The position numbers and the translations under genes were made by a program. A stretch of DNA of 44,114 nucleotides, taken from assembly GCA_013329165.1 (NCBI GenBank), contig DUKV01000065.1:1-44114 (forward strand). Reading direction: 5' to 3'. The stretch's first letter is position 1. Every line of letters starts with the position of its first letter. This stretch comes from Methanocalculus sp. GTDB lineage: Archaea > Halobacteriota > Methanomicrobia > Methanomicrobiales > Methanocorpusculaceae. Shown piece after piece: positions 5,497 to 14,478 of this stretch. The notes below the pieces were generated by a model. It ran no database searches. It saw only the letters and a program-made list of their open reading frames with translations, and was not told the origin of the DNA.

Positions 5497-8400
5497 ATGC
5501 CTCTCAATCCCTCACAGGAGAAAGCCGTCACCGGCAGCGGCTTCCAGCTCGTACTCGCCGGCCCCGGATCAGGCAAGACGAAGGTGATCATTGAGAAGAT
5601 CCTTCACCTGCTTGACCGGGGGATCTCCCCCACAAATATCCTCGCCCTCACCTTCTCAGAAAAAGCAGCAGCCGAGATGAGCGAGCGGATCGAAGCACTG
5701 CGGCCGCATCAGGATATCGGGATCCATACCTTCCACTCCTTCTGCCTGGATATGCTCCGGGAGAATATGCTCACAAGCGGGATCTCGATCGCAAACGGGA
5801 TCATCAGCCGGACCAATGTGCTCGTCTGGGGGCTGCGGAATATCGATTCATTTGGTTTTGAGTATATCCGGATCGGGAACAACTCATCAGAGATCATCAC
5901 GGCGATCATCGATGGTATCAGCGCATTCCGTGACGAGCTGATCACGCCTGCGATGCTTGATGAGTACCTGAAGAGAAAACAACAGACAGACGTCACGGAT
6001 GAGGAGCGGGATTATCAGAACAAGCTCGCCGATCTCCTGAAGGTGTACAAGGCTTATGAGCAGTACAAGCAGGACGAGCACCTCATCGACTTCGATGACA
6101 TGATCTTTCTGGCAGTCAGCCTGCTGCAGACAAATCCGGGCATACGAAGCCTCTACCAGAACCGCTTCCCCTACATCCTCGTCGACGAGTTCCAGGATAC
6201 GAACTTCGCCCAGCTCGAGCTTGTCAAGCTCCTTGCAGGCGATCACCTCTGCGTGGTCGGAGACGACGACCAGACCATCTACCGGTTCAGGGGAGCATAC
6301 CTGACCAATATCCGGGACTTCCGGGAGTGGGCGAAGGAGCATGCGGAGGTCCTGCTGGATGAGAACTACAGAAACCCCCCGGCAGTTCTTCAGCTTGCCT
6401 TCCAGCTGATGCAGAGGGCACCGAACCGGCAGCAGAAGGAGCTCATATCAAAGAAACAGGCAGGAGAGAGAGTCGTGGTTGCAGCCTGCGGAAACGAGGA
6501 GGGGGAAGGAGAGTTCGTTGCAACCGAGATCGAGCGGCTCGTGGGAACCCTGCTCCCGGCACGGGGCGGCGAGCCGTCCCGGCCGCTCCGGTACCGGGAC
6601 TGTGCCATCCTCTCCCGGAGCAGGAAAGATGGCGCAAAGTTCCAGGCAGCCCTGAAACGGCACAATATCCCCTGCATCTACCAGGCCGATGTTGATTTCC
6701 TGCGGCTGCCGGTCATCCGCGACATGATCGCATACCTGCAGATCATCAACAACCCCCTTATAGCGGGCATTGCACTCAACCGGATCATGAAACTCTGCTC
6801 CATCCCCGAGACCGTGGTGCAGGCGATCAATACCGGGGCACGGAGGCGTGCCGGAGACGGGAGATCTGATCCGGATCCCGGAAACGACTGTGTGTACGAG
6901 ACGATGCTTGATGCAGAGACTGTTCTCCCCGGGCATGCAACCCGGATCAGTGAGATCATCGGGATGCTCCGGCAGTTCATCGAGGAGAAGGAGAGGCAGA
7001 CGCTCCCGGCACTCGTCCATACGGTGATGATGCAGGCATCAGGGCTCTACCGATCAGCCCTCAGAGATGAGGTTGCCATGACCCGGCAGTACCTTGCCAG
7101 GTTCCTTGAGATCACACAGGAGTACGACCAGATCACCCGAGATGCCACAATCGGCGGGTTCATCGAGTACCTCCAGTACTTCTCAGGCTTCTCCGTGGAG
7201 ATCGAGGAGCAGGAGGAGACCGATTGCGTCAGGATCCTCACCATCCATAAAAGCAAGGGAAAAGAGTTCCCGGTCGTCTTTGTCGCCGATCTCGCCCAGA
7301 GGAAGTTCCCGCTCACCTACCGGGAGAAACAGTTTGTGGTTCCACCGGATCTCGCCAAAGGGCTCCGTGCAGGTGAGGAGGAGAAGGCACTCTTCATCCA
7401 GGAGGAGCGGCGGCTCCTGTATGTTGCGATGACCAGGGCAGAGGAGCGGCTGTACCTCACCTATGCGAAATGGTATGGGAAGAACAAGCGGGAGACAAAA
7501 CCCTCCGCTTTCCTTGAAGAGCTTTCCTTCCGAGAGAACCCGCTGATCACGCTGGTCGAGCCGGCGGCATGGAATATGGATCTCCCCTTCCCTGAGGAGA
7601 CGCCGGCCGGGGAGGCCCGGACCCGGCTCCAGGAGCAGGCGATCAGGGCGATTGCCGAGATGCGGCTTTCAACCGCCCTCCAGGATCTGGTGACGCTCGA
7701 GAGGGTTCGGGGATATTCCGAAGAGGGAAGAGAAGAGTTTGATCGGGACGCATTCGTATCAGCCGCCTCGACCGAAACACCGATCACCGAGATCATCGGC
7801 AGACCCCCTGAACAGGCAGTGATCCCCGGGACCATGGCGTTCTCGTACTCGAAGCTGCAACAGTACAATGAGTGCCCGCTTCAGTTCAGGTTCAGGCATA
7901 TCCTGAAGATTGCAGAGCCCCCCGGTCCTGCACCAGCTGCTGCAAAAGGAACCGGCATCCATGCCGTCATCGAGAACCTCGACCCGGATCGTCCGGCAGA
8001 TGAACAGATCGAGGAGCTGCTTGAGGAGCACTGGACACCGGACCAGTTCGAATCAAAGACGCAGGCAGAGCAGAATAAGGCATCAGCCCGGGACCTGCTC
8101 AGAACCTATATAGAGTGGCAGAAGGAAAACGCCAACACGATCATTGCCCCCGAGAAACGGTTTGGTTTCACCTTCGCCGGCCGCGAGATACACGGATTTA
8201 TCGACCGGATCGAGCAGACCCCGGACGGCGGCTATGTGGTGATCGACTTCAAGTCCGGGAAAACACCTTCAAACATGACAAAGAAGAATATCCCGGAGAA
8301 TATCCAGCTCAACCTCTACGCAATGGCGATCAGGGAGCTCTATGGAGAACTGCCGGAGCGGGCCTCGCTCTTCTATCTCGCAGACAACCGGATCATCGAC

Positions 8401-8568
8401 TACCTGCCAACCGAAGAGAGCATCAGGGCATTCACAGAGCATCTGGAGGAGATGCTCGATAATATTCAATCAGGCGAGTTCCCCGCCCGGCCGGATTATC
8501 AGCGGTGCCAGTGGTGTCCGTATGGGGATCTCTGCGAGAGAGAAGAGGAGAATGAAAGGGGGATGTGA
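5497..8568 (+). CDS. UvrD/Rep-family DNA helicase fused to a PD-(D/E)XK Fe-S nuclease
   Basis: A 1023-residue SF1A helicase. Walker A GPGSGKT is at 22-28, LTFSEKAAAEM near 51-61, TFHSFC near 76, VDEFQDT near 228, GDDDQTIYRFRGA near 255-267, TIHKSKGKEFPVVFV near 582-596 and VAMTRAEERLY near 641-651. The C-terminal part is a RecB/Cas4-like nuclease: FSYSKLQQYNECPLQ near 782, GIHAVIE, VVIDFKSGK near 913 and QLNLYAMAI. Four cysteines (ECPLQ plus CQWCPYGDLC at the end) fit the Fe-S cluster of AddB and Cas4. The ATG at 5497 precedes the Q-motif by normal spacing; an upstream TTG frame adds 44 non-conserved residues. The role is probably DNA end processing or repair. No AddB-like partner is adjacent. 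Confidence 0.92.
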   Translation: MPLNPSQEKAVTGSGFQLVLAGPGSGKTKVIIEKILHLLDRGISPTNILALTFSEKAAAEMSERIEALRPHQDIGIHTFHSFCLDMLRENMLTSGISIANGIISRTNVLVWGLRNIDSFGFEYIRIGNNSSEIITAIIDGISAFRDELITPAMLDEYLKRKQQTDVTDEERDYQNKLADLLKVYKAYEQYKQDEHLIDFDDMIFLAVSLLQTNPGIRSLYQNRFPYILVDEFQDTNFAQLELVKLLAGDHLCVVGDDDQTIYRFRGAYLTNIRDFREWAKEHAEVLLDENYRNPPAVLQLAFQLMQRAPNRQQKELISKKQAGERVVVAACGNEEGEGEFVATEIERLVGTLLPARGGEPSRPLRYRDCAILSRSRKDGAKFQAALKRHNIPCIYQADVDFLRLPVIRDMIAYLQIINNPLIAGIALNRIMKLCSIPETVVQAINTGARRRAGDGRSDPDPGNDCVYETMLDAETVLPGHATRISEIIGMLRQFIEEKERQTLPALVHTVMMQASGLYRSALRDEVAMTRQYLARFLEITQEYDQITRDATIGGFIEYLQYFSGFSVEIEEQEETDCVRILTIHKSKGKEFPVVFVADLAQRKFPLTYREKQFVVPPDLAKGLRAGEEEKALFIQEERRLLYVAMTRAEERLYLTYAKWYGKNKRETKPSAFLEELSFRENPLITLVEPAAWNMDLPFPEETPAGEARTRLQEQAIRAIAEMRLSTALQDLVTLERVRGYSEEGREEFDRDAFVSAASTETPITEIIGRPPEQAVIPGTMAFSYSKLQQYNECPLQFRFRHILKIAEPPGPAPAAAKGTGIHAVIENLDPDRPADEQIEELLEEHWTPDQFESKTQAEQNKASARDLLRTYIEWQKENANTIIAPEKRFGFTFAGREIHGFIDRIEQTPDGGYVVIDFKSGKTPSNMTKKNIPENIQLNLYAMAIRELYGELPERASLFYLADNRIIDYLPTEESIRAFTEHLEEMLDNIQSGEFPARPDYQRCQWCPYGDLCEREEENERGM

Positions 8569-8645
8569 GATCCCAAAAGATTGTTGGGAAGTATACCAGA
8601 GAGGTTCCCGCTATGCTACCACTCCGGAGGAGATACCGGCATCTC

Positions 8646-10460
8646 TCACAACAGCTTTCTCATTTCGTTAAAAGGCATCTCCTTTGAGACCACTACCCGC
8701 GTGCCGGTATAGGTGAGATCCGGTGTATCCCTGAGTTCTTTATACTGGTAGATCCTTGGTCCGTACTGATATCCGGTATCATTGTACCACCAGTCCGGGT
8801 ACCCGGGCTCTTCCACCGCTTCGGTGATCGGATCTGTCAACAGACCATTTGAATATTTCACGATCATGGTTGCAGTCAGGCTCTTCCAGTTCTTGATGAT
8901 GGCATCACCCCGCTCCACCGTGAAGTTGGTCATGACAGACCTTGCACCGGCAGTATCACCGGCAATGAGACGATCGACTGCTTCCTGATCAGTCTCCATC
9001 AGGAGCCGTAATGATTCTGCCTCAAGACTCTGCTGCTCCTCCCGGATATCCACGATCATCATATTATACGCAAGCCCCGCCCAGTTCGTCAGGAAACCAA
9101 ATGTCCAGTATGCAGTATCCGGATCATATTCAAGACGGGTGCCGGTTGTATACGAGGAAGAGAGATCTTCGGCTCCTTCATAAATTGGGGCATACACCGT
9201 CTCATATGGGACTGCCGGTCCAAACCAGAGCACACCGGCCACCTCTTCGGGGAGATCCGGACGGAGCATCGTGATATAACTATAACTACAGAATATCTCA
9301 GAGATTGCCCTCGGATAGGCTCCCGCACGAACTTCAAGGGTGGTTTCATTCTGGAAGTTCGTATGGGCATCTTCAGGCCCGAGCACACGGTATGGATTCC
9401 CAAACGGCCCTGCCGCCAGTCCTTCTGTCCTGTCAAACTCTGTCCCCTCGTAATGATCCCGGAACAGGTTCAGAGCGGTACTGAAATTCACCTTCTCATC
9501 GGGAGCAAATGAGAACGGATAGTCCCTGGTATACGTATCCTCAACATACGGGCTGAGTTTGAGGGATGGAGCGAGGGTGTCCTGGATCCTCCACACCCGC
9601 ATCAGTGAGTAGTAGGGATGCGAGTATTCGCCATAACTGACCGTTTCAAGCCAGTCAAGCGGACCATCTGATGGCGACCACCAGCCTGCCCGCTCTGCAA
9701 CAGAGAAGAGATTGGAGGAGTAATGCATGTCAGGCGTCCCCGGAGAGACATCACGGATCCTGAATGTATTTGCAGCAACAAAGATCTCCCCATCCTTTAC
9801 TTTCTGCGCAACCCAGAGCCCGCCGTCGCCCTCCGGGTTCCCGCACATCTCGATGACCCAGATCTCCTCTGCATCTGCAAAGATGAGGGTCTCGCCGGTG
9901 CCGTAGTATCCATACCGATCAATCAGGTCTCCAATAAGGAGGACTGCCTCCTCGGCACCTGTACATCGCTCAAGAGCAACATTTGAGAGTTCTGAAGAGT
10001 AGAAGAGTCTCCTGTTCTCCTCGGCCTGGGGTTCGTACTTTGCATAATCTGTGCATTCGGCACTCATCAGGTTCTGATCATTGATCATCCCATATGAGCT
10101 GGTGTAATAGCCATAGGTCGAGGGAACCTGATCGATATAGCCGAGAACAGGATTTGATGACGAACCCTGCTTACTTCCCGCAGCATCAGATCCGCTGTTT
10201 GGATCAAAGAAGACCGGCCGTGTGTCACCGGGCTGGTGCGTTGCCGGGGGGATGTACGTCACAAAGATGTCATCCATCTCTCTCCAGTCCATCCCGACAC
10301 CATCATTTGTATGGCCAAGATACACTGTGCCATCTTCAGATGCTCCGGGCGTTATTCCAAAGATTGTACATCCCATAACAGTTGCCGGGATAACAAGAGC
10401 GGTAATAAGAAGAAGAGAAAAAAGATGTCGGAAACGAACGCGTGTGATTGTATCCTTCAT
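8646..10460 (-). CDS. Secreted C69-family peptidase (dipeptidase-like Ntn hydrolase)
   Basis: A 604-residue protein. It has an N-terminal signal sequence (basic RVRFRH, hydrophobic LFSLLLITALVIPATVMG) ending directly before Cys31. In peptidase C69/U34 the N-terminal cysteine exposed by processing is the nucleophile, and CTIFGITPGASEDGTVYLG matches the family start. VMGC also resembles a lipobox, so lipid attachment cannot be excluded. Further family blocks are YGMINDQNLMSAECT, GTGETLIFADAEEIWVIEMCG and VAANTFRIRD. It probably cleaves peptides outside the membrane. It is convergent with the helicase gene (77 bp between stops) and stands alone. Confidence 0.88.
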   Translation of the reverse strand: MKDTITRVRFRHLFSLLLITALVIPATVMGCTIFGITPGASEDGTVYLGHTNDGVGMDWREMDDIFVTYIPPATHQPGDTRPVFFDPNSGSDAAGSKQGSSSNPVLGYIDQVPSTYGYYTSSYGMINDQNLMSAECTDYAKYEPQAEENRRLFYSSELSNVALERCTGAEEAVLLIGDLIDRYGYYGTGETLIFADAEEIWVIEMCGNPEGDGGLWVAQKVKDGEIFVAANTFRIRDVSPGTPDMHYSSNLFSVAERAGWWSPSDGPLDWLETVSYGEYSHPYYSLMRVWRIQDTLAPSLKLSPYVEDTYTRDYPFSFAPDEKVNFSTALNLFRDHYEGTEFDRTEGLAAGPFGNPYRVLGPEDAHTNFQNETTLEVRAGAYPRAISEIFCSYSYITMLRPDLPEEVAGVLWFGPAVPYETVYAPIYEGAEDLSSSYTTGTRLEYDPDTAYWTFGFLTNWAGLAYNMMIVDIREEQQSLEAESLRLLMETDQEAVDRLIAGDTAGARSVMTNFTVERGDAIIKNWKSLTATMIVKYSNGLLTDPITEAVEEPGYPDWWYNDTGYQYGPRIYQYKELRDTPDLTYTGTRVVVSKEMPFNEMRKLL

Positions 10461-10464
10461 GGAG

Positions 10465-10490
10465 AGAGATTTTTTTATCTCTTAAAAGAG
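10465..10490 (-). promoter_or_regulatory. Two overlapping hairpins in the leader of the C69 peptidase gene
   Basis: On the plus strand AGAGAT-T6-ATCTCT (10465-10482) overlaps CTCTT-AA-AAGAG (10479-10490). The shared middle arm can pair with only one of the outer arms at a time. The structures begin 4 bp upstream of the ATG. No Shine-Dalgarno sequence is apparent. A regulatory role is speculative. Confidence 0.3.
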
Positions 10491-10679
10491 TTTCTAAATG
10501 ATTGATCAGATCTCTTCTTACGGCAGCAATCCTCTCTCTCTTCTCCCGGAGCCACCCCTCCATCAGGTGTGGAACAGGGATCAGCCCTGGAGAGATGCCG
10601 GAAGAGATAATTACAGAAAAGATACCGGAACCTGTAGCAGACCGGCCAAGAGATCTGCTTGAAATCCGGAGATCGTGAG

Positions 10680-10694
10680 AAAAAAAAGGAAAAA
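10680..10694 (-). terminator. Oligo-T terminator (minus strand)
   Basis: The minus strand reads TTTTT-CC-TTTTTTTT 12-26 bp beyond the stop of the radical SAM gene, a good archaeal terminator. The rest of the 245-bp spacer 10461-10705 shows no gene. Confidence 0.6.
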
Positions 10695-10705
10695 TAGTCG
10701 ATTCT

Positions 10706-12073
10706 TCAGGGTGATATAAGGACTTTCATCGCATGGAAGAACGGACGGCCCTCCTTTGCAAGGGTCTCCAGAATGTAGATCGGCCGCAGGTAGAACTCCC
10801 TGTAGGCTTTTTTCTGAATATCCCGTATATCTTCAAGCGTCAGGCTCAATGTCCCGACAACCGGGGAGAAGAGATCAAAGTTTGACCAGTTCTGCGGCAG
10901 GTTTCCGTTCTCCCTGACAGTGTTGTAAAACTCTGTTCCCGGATACGGGGTTGCAATAGAGAAGAGGGCATAGCTGGCATGAAGTTTTTTTACGAATGAA
11001 ATGCTCTTTTTTGCTGTCTCTTTCGTCTCACCGGGCAGTCCGAGTGCGATGGACGCAATGGTTCTCATCCCAAAGTCACGTGCAGTTGAAAATACCGTTT
11101 TGATCTGATCGATCTTTGTTCCCTTCTTAATACGGTCCAGGATCTCCTGGTCCCCTGACTCCACCCCGATGAAGAGGGTTTCGCATCCTGCCCGCTTCAT
11201 CAACCTGATCAGATCAGAATCGATCCTGTCAACACGTGCCGTACAGCCCCACTCGATATGCAGATCCTCTTCAATGAGCAGATTGCAGAATGTCTCCACC
11301 CACCCCGGCATCAATGTAAAGGTATCATCCATGAACGCGATCATCGATATGTCCAGGGTATCGCGGATATGCCTGATCTCCTCTATGACATCTTCTGGTG
11401 ATCGCTTGCGTATTGTTCTTCCATGGATTGCCGAGGATGCACAGAATGAACATCGCATCGGGCATCCCCTGCTGCAGATCACCGTTGCAATCGGCATATT
11501 CACATCAAAGATCCGGTAGTTCTCTTTTGGGAGGAGATGCCGCGCAGGATATGGCAGGGTATTGAGATCAACACAAACCTCTCTGTCCGGGTTCTCCTGT
11601 ATCGCCCCGTTCGATCTGAATACAAGACCTTCAATTGTCCCCGGATCCCCCCCGGAACGGAGTATCTGGTACAGCTCAGCGAAAACATACTCCCCCTCCC
11701 CCTTTATGACGAAGTCGATTGCAGTGTTTTCGGTAAGGATTTCATGATGCAGAAATGTGGCATGGGGTCCTCCAAGGACAATATACGGATCTCCCGCCAT
11801 TTTTACTGCCTCTGCCGACATCACTGCTTCATTGATGAGCGGTGTTGTGGAGGTGATGCCAACCATAAATGGCCGGGTCCGCTCGACCCGTTCCCTGATA
11901 TCAGCATATGTCGTATCTTCTGCTGCACAATCCATCACCTCGACAGATATGCCGTTCTCTTCGAGGACTGCTGCTATATAGAGGATACCAAGTGGCGGGA
12001 TCCTGATATTGAGGTACTTCTTGTATTTGGATTTCTGGTCAGGCGGATTGATCAGGAGCACATCGAGAGCCAT
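10706..12073 (-). CDS. B12-binding-domain radical SAM protein (BchE/P-methylase-like)
   Basis: A 455-residue enzyme. Residues 1-135 form a cobalamin-binding-like Rossmann domain (LLINPPDQ, VGITSTTPLINEA, VLGGPHATFLHHE). This is followed by a radical SAM core with CPMRCSFC near 205-212 (C-x3-C-x2-C binding the 4Fe-4S cluster), FMDDTFTLMP, GVESGDQEILDRIKKGT and ALGLPGETKET. The C-terminal region is helical. Such proteins carry out methylations, cyclisations or other radical reactions on unknown substrates. The DxHxxG cobalamin motif is not obvious, so B12 dependence is uncertain. Nothing in the context reveals a substrate. It is followed by a terminator and seems to be monocistronic. Confidence 0.85.
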   Translation of the reverse strand: MALDVLLINPPDQKSKYKKYLNIRIPPLGILYIAAVLEENGISVEVMDCAAEDTTYADIRERVERTRPFMVGITSTTPLINEAVMSAEAVKMAGDPYIVLGGPHATFLHHEILTENTAIDFVIKGEGEYVFAELYQILRSGGDPGTIEGLVFRSNGAIQENPDREVCVDLNTLPYPARHLLPKENYRIFDVNMPIATVICSRGCPMRCSFCASSAIHGRTIRKRSPEDVIEEIRHIRDTLDISMIAFMDDTFTLMPGWVETFCNLLIEEDLHIEWGCTARVDRIDSDLIRLMKRAGCETLFIGVESGDQEILDRIKKGTKIDQIKTVFSTARDFGMRTIASIALGLPGETKETAKKSISFVKKLHASYALFSIATPYPGTEFYNTVRENGNLPQNWSNFDLFSPVVGTLSLTLEDIRDIQKKAYREFYLRPIYILETLAKEGRPFFHAMKVLISP

Positions 12074-12102
12074 TAAGGCAACTATTGATCGAATAGTAGT
12101 AT

Positions 12103-12531
12103 TTAATCGTTTGTCCCTGTCCTCTCTCCCCTGTTCCCGGGTGTTTTGCGGTATACCATACCCTGGAAGAGTGCAATCCGGGTGTTGTTGTCATCGGTGA
12201 TGATGACAGTGTATGAAGCGAGCTTTGGATTTTTCGCAAACTCTTCTGCAACCGCTGTAAGGGTGCCTTCCCGTGCGGCAGTGAGGTATGAGATGGACGC
12301 ATTGATCGCTGCTGCCGGCACGCCATCTGCATTGGATGCAATGGCAAATGCACAATCTGCAAGGGTAAAGAGCGCCCCTCCATGGACTGTGCCATGGCTG
12401 TTTCTGTGCCGTTGCCGGATCTGCATGGAGACGACCGCCCGGCCCGCTCTGACCTCTATGAGTTCAAGCCCGTTCTCCCGGGCAAAATGATCTCCCCTGA
12501 AGAACTCATATGCATCATCCGGAGCAATCAT
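12103..12531 (-). CDS. PaaI-like hotdog-fold thioesterase
   Basis: A 142-residue protein. RHRNSHGTVHGGALFTLADC is the PaaI/HGG signature, with the hotdog helix around residues 44-63, followed by strands INASISYLTAAREGTLTAVA and YTVIITDDNNTRIALFQGMV. PaaI proteins hydrolyse aromatic or medium-chain acyl-CoA thioesters; the exact substrate here is unknown. The C-terminal YRKTPGNRGERTGTND is not conserved. It lies 29 bp upstream of the radical SAM gene on the same strand, so cotranscription is possible. A second member of the family is encoded at 26.1 kb. Confidence 0.85.
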   Translation of the reverse strand: MIAPDDAYEFFRGDHFARENGLELIEVRAGRAVVSMQIRQRHRNSHGTVHGGALFTLADCAFAIASNADGVPAAAINASISYLTAAREGTLTAVAEEFAKNPKLASYTVIITDDNNTRIALFQGMVYRKTPGNRGERTGTND

Positions 12532-12722
12532 ACGGGGAGATGGTGTCTGCTCAAAGAAATAGGTGGTGGCACCCTGTACGGATCTGTTCCATCTTCACGA
12601 GGGGGGCCTTTCCCTTGGGGTCCTGATAGGTATGGCTGCGTCTGGCAGTTGACGGGCACCTGACACCATCAAAACTATTATCCGGTGTTTTACCAATTGA
12701 GATAGCAAAGGAGGAATACAGA

Positions 12723-12860
12723 ATGAGCTCATGGAAATGCACAATCTGCGGACATATACACAATGATGAGAAAGAAGAAAAAAAATTCGAAGAACTCCCC
12801 GAAGACTGGGTATGCCCGGTCTGTGCAGCTCGCAAAGCCCTCTTTGTGAAGAAGGAGTGA
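12723..12860 (+). CDS. Rubredoxin, short form
   Basis: 45 residues: CTICG with C6 and C9, and FEELPEDWVCPVC with C31 and C34. The four cysteines bind one iron. Rubredoxins are usually 52-54 residues; here the loop between the two cysteine pairs is shortened and highly charged (HNDEKEEKK), and the usual YDP/G segment is missing. GGAGG lies 9 nt before the ATG. The stop is 7 bp before the FprA start, so the two are cotranscribed. It is the likely electron donor to the flavodiiron protein and/or the desulfoferrodoxin nearby. Confidence 0.92.
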   Translation: MSSWKCTICGHIHNDEKEEKKFEELPEDWVCPVCAARKALFVKKE

Positions 12861-12867
12861 AAGAGAC

Positions 12868-14040
12868 ATGGTTGCGCGATCGATTAAAGATGGAATCTCC
12901 TGGGTCGGGGCAATCGACTGGGACCGACGGCTCTTCGATGCCCTCGTCCCGACACCAAAAGGGACCACCTATAACAGCTATCTGGTGCAGGGGAGTAACA
13001 AAACAGCTCTCATCGATACCGTTGACGAGATGGGCGAGGCCGAGCTCATCACCAACCTGATGACCGAGACGGTCGATACCATCGATTATATCGTCGTCAG
13101 CCATGCCGAACAGGATCATTCGGGCTGCCTTCCATTGATGATGGAACTCTATCCCGGCGCAAAGGTCCTGGCAACCCCAAAAGCCAAAGAACTGGTCGTC
13201 GAGTTCTTCGGTATCGACGAAGAGCGGGTGCAGGTTGTTGAAGACGGGGAGGAAGTGGATCTTGGTGGAAAAACGCTCCGGTTCATCCACGCCCCCTGGG
13301 TGCACTGGCCCGATACCATGTTCACCCATGTACCAGAAGATCGGATCATCTTCACCACCGACTTCCTCGGGTCGCATCTTGCTGCATCAGATCTCTATAT
13401 CAATGACCCCGAGCGGCTCTATGAATCGGCAAAACGCTACTATGCCGAGATTATGATGCCCTTCGCAGGAAGCATACCGGCATACCTTGACAAAATCGAG
13501 AGCCTCGATGTTGAGATCATCGCCCCAAGCCACGGCCCCCTCTATAACAACCCTGATCTGATCGTAGGATACTACCGGCAGTGGGCAACAGGCGAGCCAA
13601 AGAATACCGCAGTGATCGCCTATGTCTCGATGCACGGGAGCACAAAGAAGATGGTTGATATCCTCTCAAACGCACTCATGGCCGAGGGAGTGGATATCGA
13701 GCGGTTCGATCTCAGCGTAAGCGATACCGGCCTCCTGGCAATGAGCCTTGTTGAAGCCAAAACGATCATCATCGCCACCCCGACCGTCCTCTTCGGCGCC
13801 CATCCGCTTGCCGTCTATGGCGCATATCTGGCAGCTGCCATCAAGCCGAAGGCAAAATACGCAACAGTCATCGGATCATTCGGCTGGGGCGGCAAGACCG
13901 TGAAGCAGATCAGCGATATGATCGCTCCCCTGAAATGTGAGATCATTGATCCCGTCTATATCAAGGGCCACCCAACTGAGAAGGATTTCACTGCACTGAA
14001 ACAGCTTGCAAAGACGATTGCAACGAAACATGCGGAATAA
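12868..14040 (+). CDS. fprA: F420H2 oxidase / A-type flavodiiron protein
   Basis: 390 residues. The N-terminal metallo-beta-lactamase domain carries the diiron ligands H79, E81, D83 (HAEQDHSG), H146 (WVHWPD), D165 (TTDFLGSH) and a histidine in APSHGPLY. The C-terminal flavodoxin domain begins at about 250 with AYVSMHGSTKKM, an FMN phosphate loop, and includes TPTVLFGAHPL and GSFGWGG. In methanogens FprA reduces O2 to water with F420H2. It is flanked by rubredoxin and desulfoferrodoxin genes, making an oxygen-protection set. GAAGGAG precedes the ATG. Nitric oxide reduction is an alternative known activity of the family. Confidence 0.95.
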   Translation: MVARSIKDGISWVGAIDWDRRLFDALVPTPKGTTYNSYLVQGSNKTALIDTVDEMGEAELITNLMTETVDTIDYIVVSHAEQDHSGCLPLMMELYPGAKVLATPKAKELVVEFFGIDEERVQVVEDGEEVDLGGKTLRFIHAPWVHWPDTMFTHVPEDRIIFTTDFLGSHLAASDLYINDPERLYESAKRYYAEIMMPFAGSIPAYLDKIESLDVEIIAPSHGPLYNNPDLIVGYYRQWATGEPKNTAVIAYVSMHGSTKKMVDILSNALMAEGVDIERFDLSVSDTGLLAMSLVEAKTIIIATPTVLFGAHPLAVYGAYLAAAIKPKAKYATVIGSFGWGGKTVKQISDMIAPLKCEIIDPVYIKGHPTEKDFTALKQLAKTIATKHAE

Positions 14041-14058
14041 CCAAATCCCTTCCCCAAC

Positions 14059-14068
14059 CTTTATTATT
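14059..14068 (+). promoter_or_regulatory. TATA box of the desulfoferrodoxin gene
   Basis: CTTTATTATT lies about 27 bp before the ATG at 14091. That distance is right for a leaderless transcript, so this gene has its own promoter separate from fprA. Confidence 0.5.
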
Positions 14069-14090
14069 CTGAAGTTATGTAGTATTGCAT

Positions 14091-14468
14091 ATGACTACAA
14101 AGGGTCAGATTTACAAATGTAGCGTCTGTGGAAACATCATCAATGTCGTTCATGCAGCTGACGGCAAACTCGTCTGCTGCGGAAAAGAGATGGAACTGCT
14201 GGTCGAAAAGACAGCCGACAAAACAACAGAGAAGCATGTACCGATCATTGAAAAGTCAGGGAAGGGATACCTCATCACCGTCGGCTCGACCCCGCACCCG
14301 ATGGAACCCAATCATTACATCGAATGGATCGAGCTCCAGACAAAGAACGGCACATGTGTTGCACACTTACAGCCAGGTATGGCCCCGACAGCGTACTTCG
14401 AGACCGATGAAGAACCGGTGAAGGCACGGGAGTTCTGCAACATCCATCTGCTCTGGGCCGACAGGTAA
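14091..14468 (+). CDS. dfx: Desulfoferrodoxin (2Fe superoxide reductase)
   Basis: 125 residues. The N-terminal desulforedoxin domain has C10, C13, C29 and C30 binding centre I iron. The C-terminal domain supplies the reactive centre II: H49 (EKHVP), H69 (TPHPM), H75 (NHYIEW), C116 and H119 (EFCNIH). It reduces superoxide to hydrogen peroxide without making O2, usually taking electrons from rubredoxin, which is encoded upstream. The ATG at 14091 is chosen over a TTG two codons earlier. All metal ligands are present, so activity is expected. Confidence 0.95.
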   Translation: MTTKGQIYKCSVCGNIINVVHAADGKLVCCGKEMELLVEKTADKTTEKHVPIIEKSGKGYLITVGSTPHPMEPNHYIEWIELQTKNGTCVAHLQPGMAPTAYFETDEEPVKAREFCNIHLLWADR

Positions 14469-14478
14469 CCATTCTGTA

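Noticed and set aside
10461..10563. Minus-strand frame upstream of the C69 peptidase encoding a charged, helix-like peptide
   Set aside because: It runs out of frame into the signal-peptide region of the peptidase and has no homologue known to me; treated as chance.
12595..13377. Long minus-strand frame across rubredoxin and fprA
   Set aside because: It is antisense to two well-supported genes and has no protein-like features.
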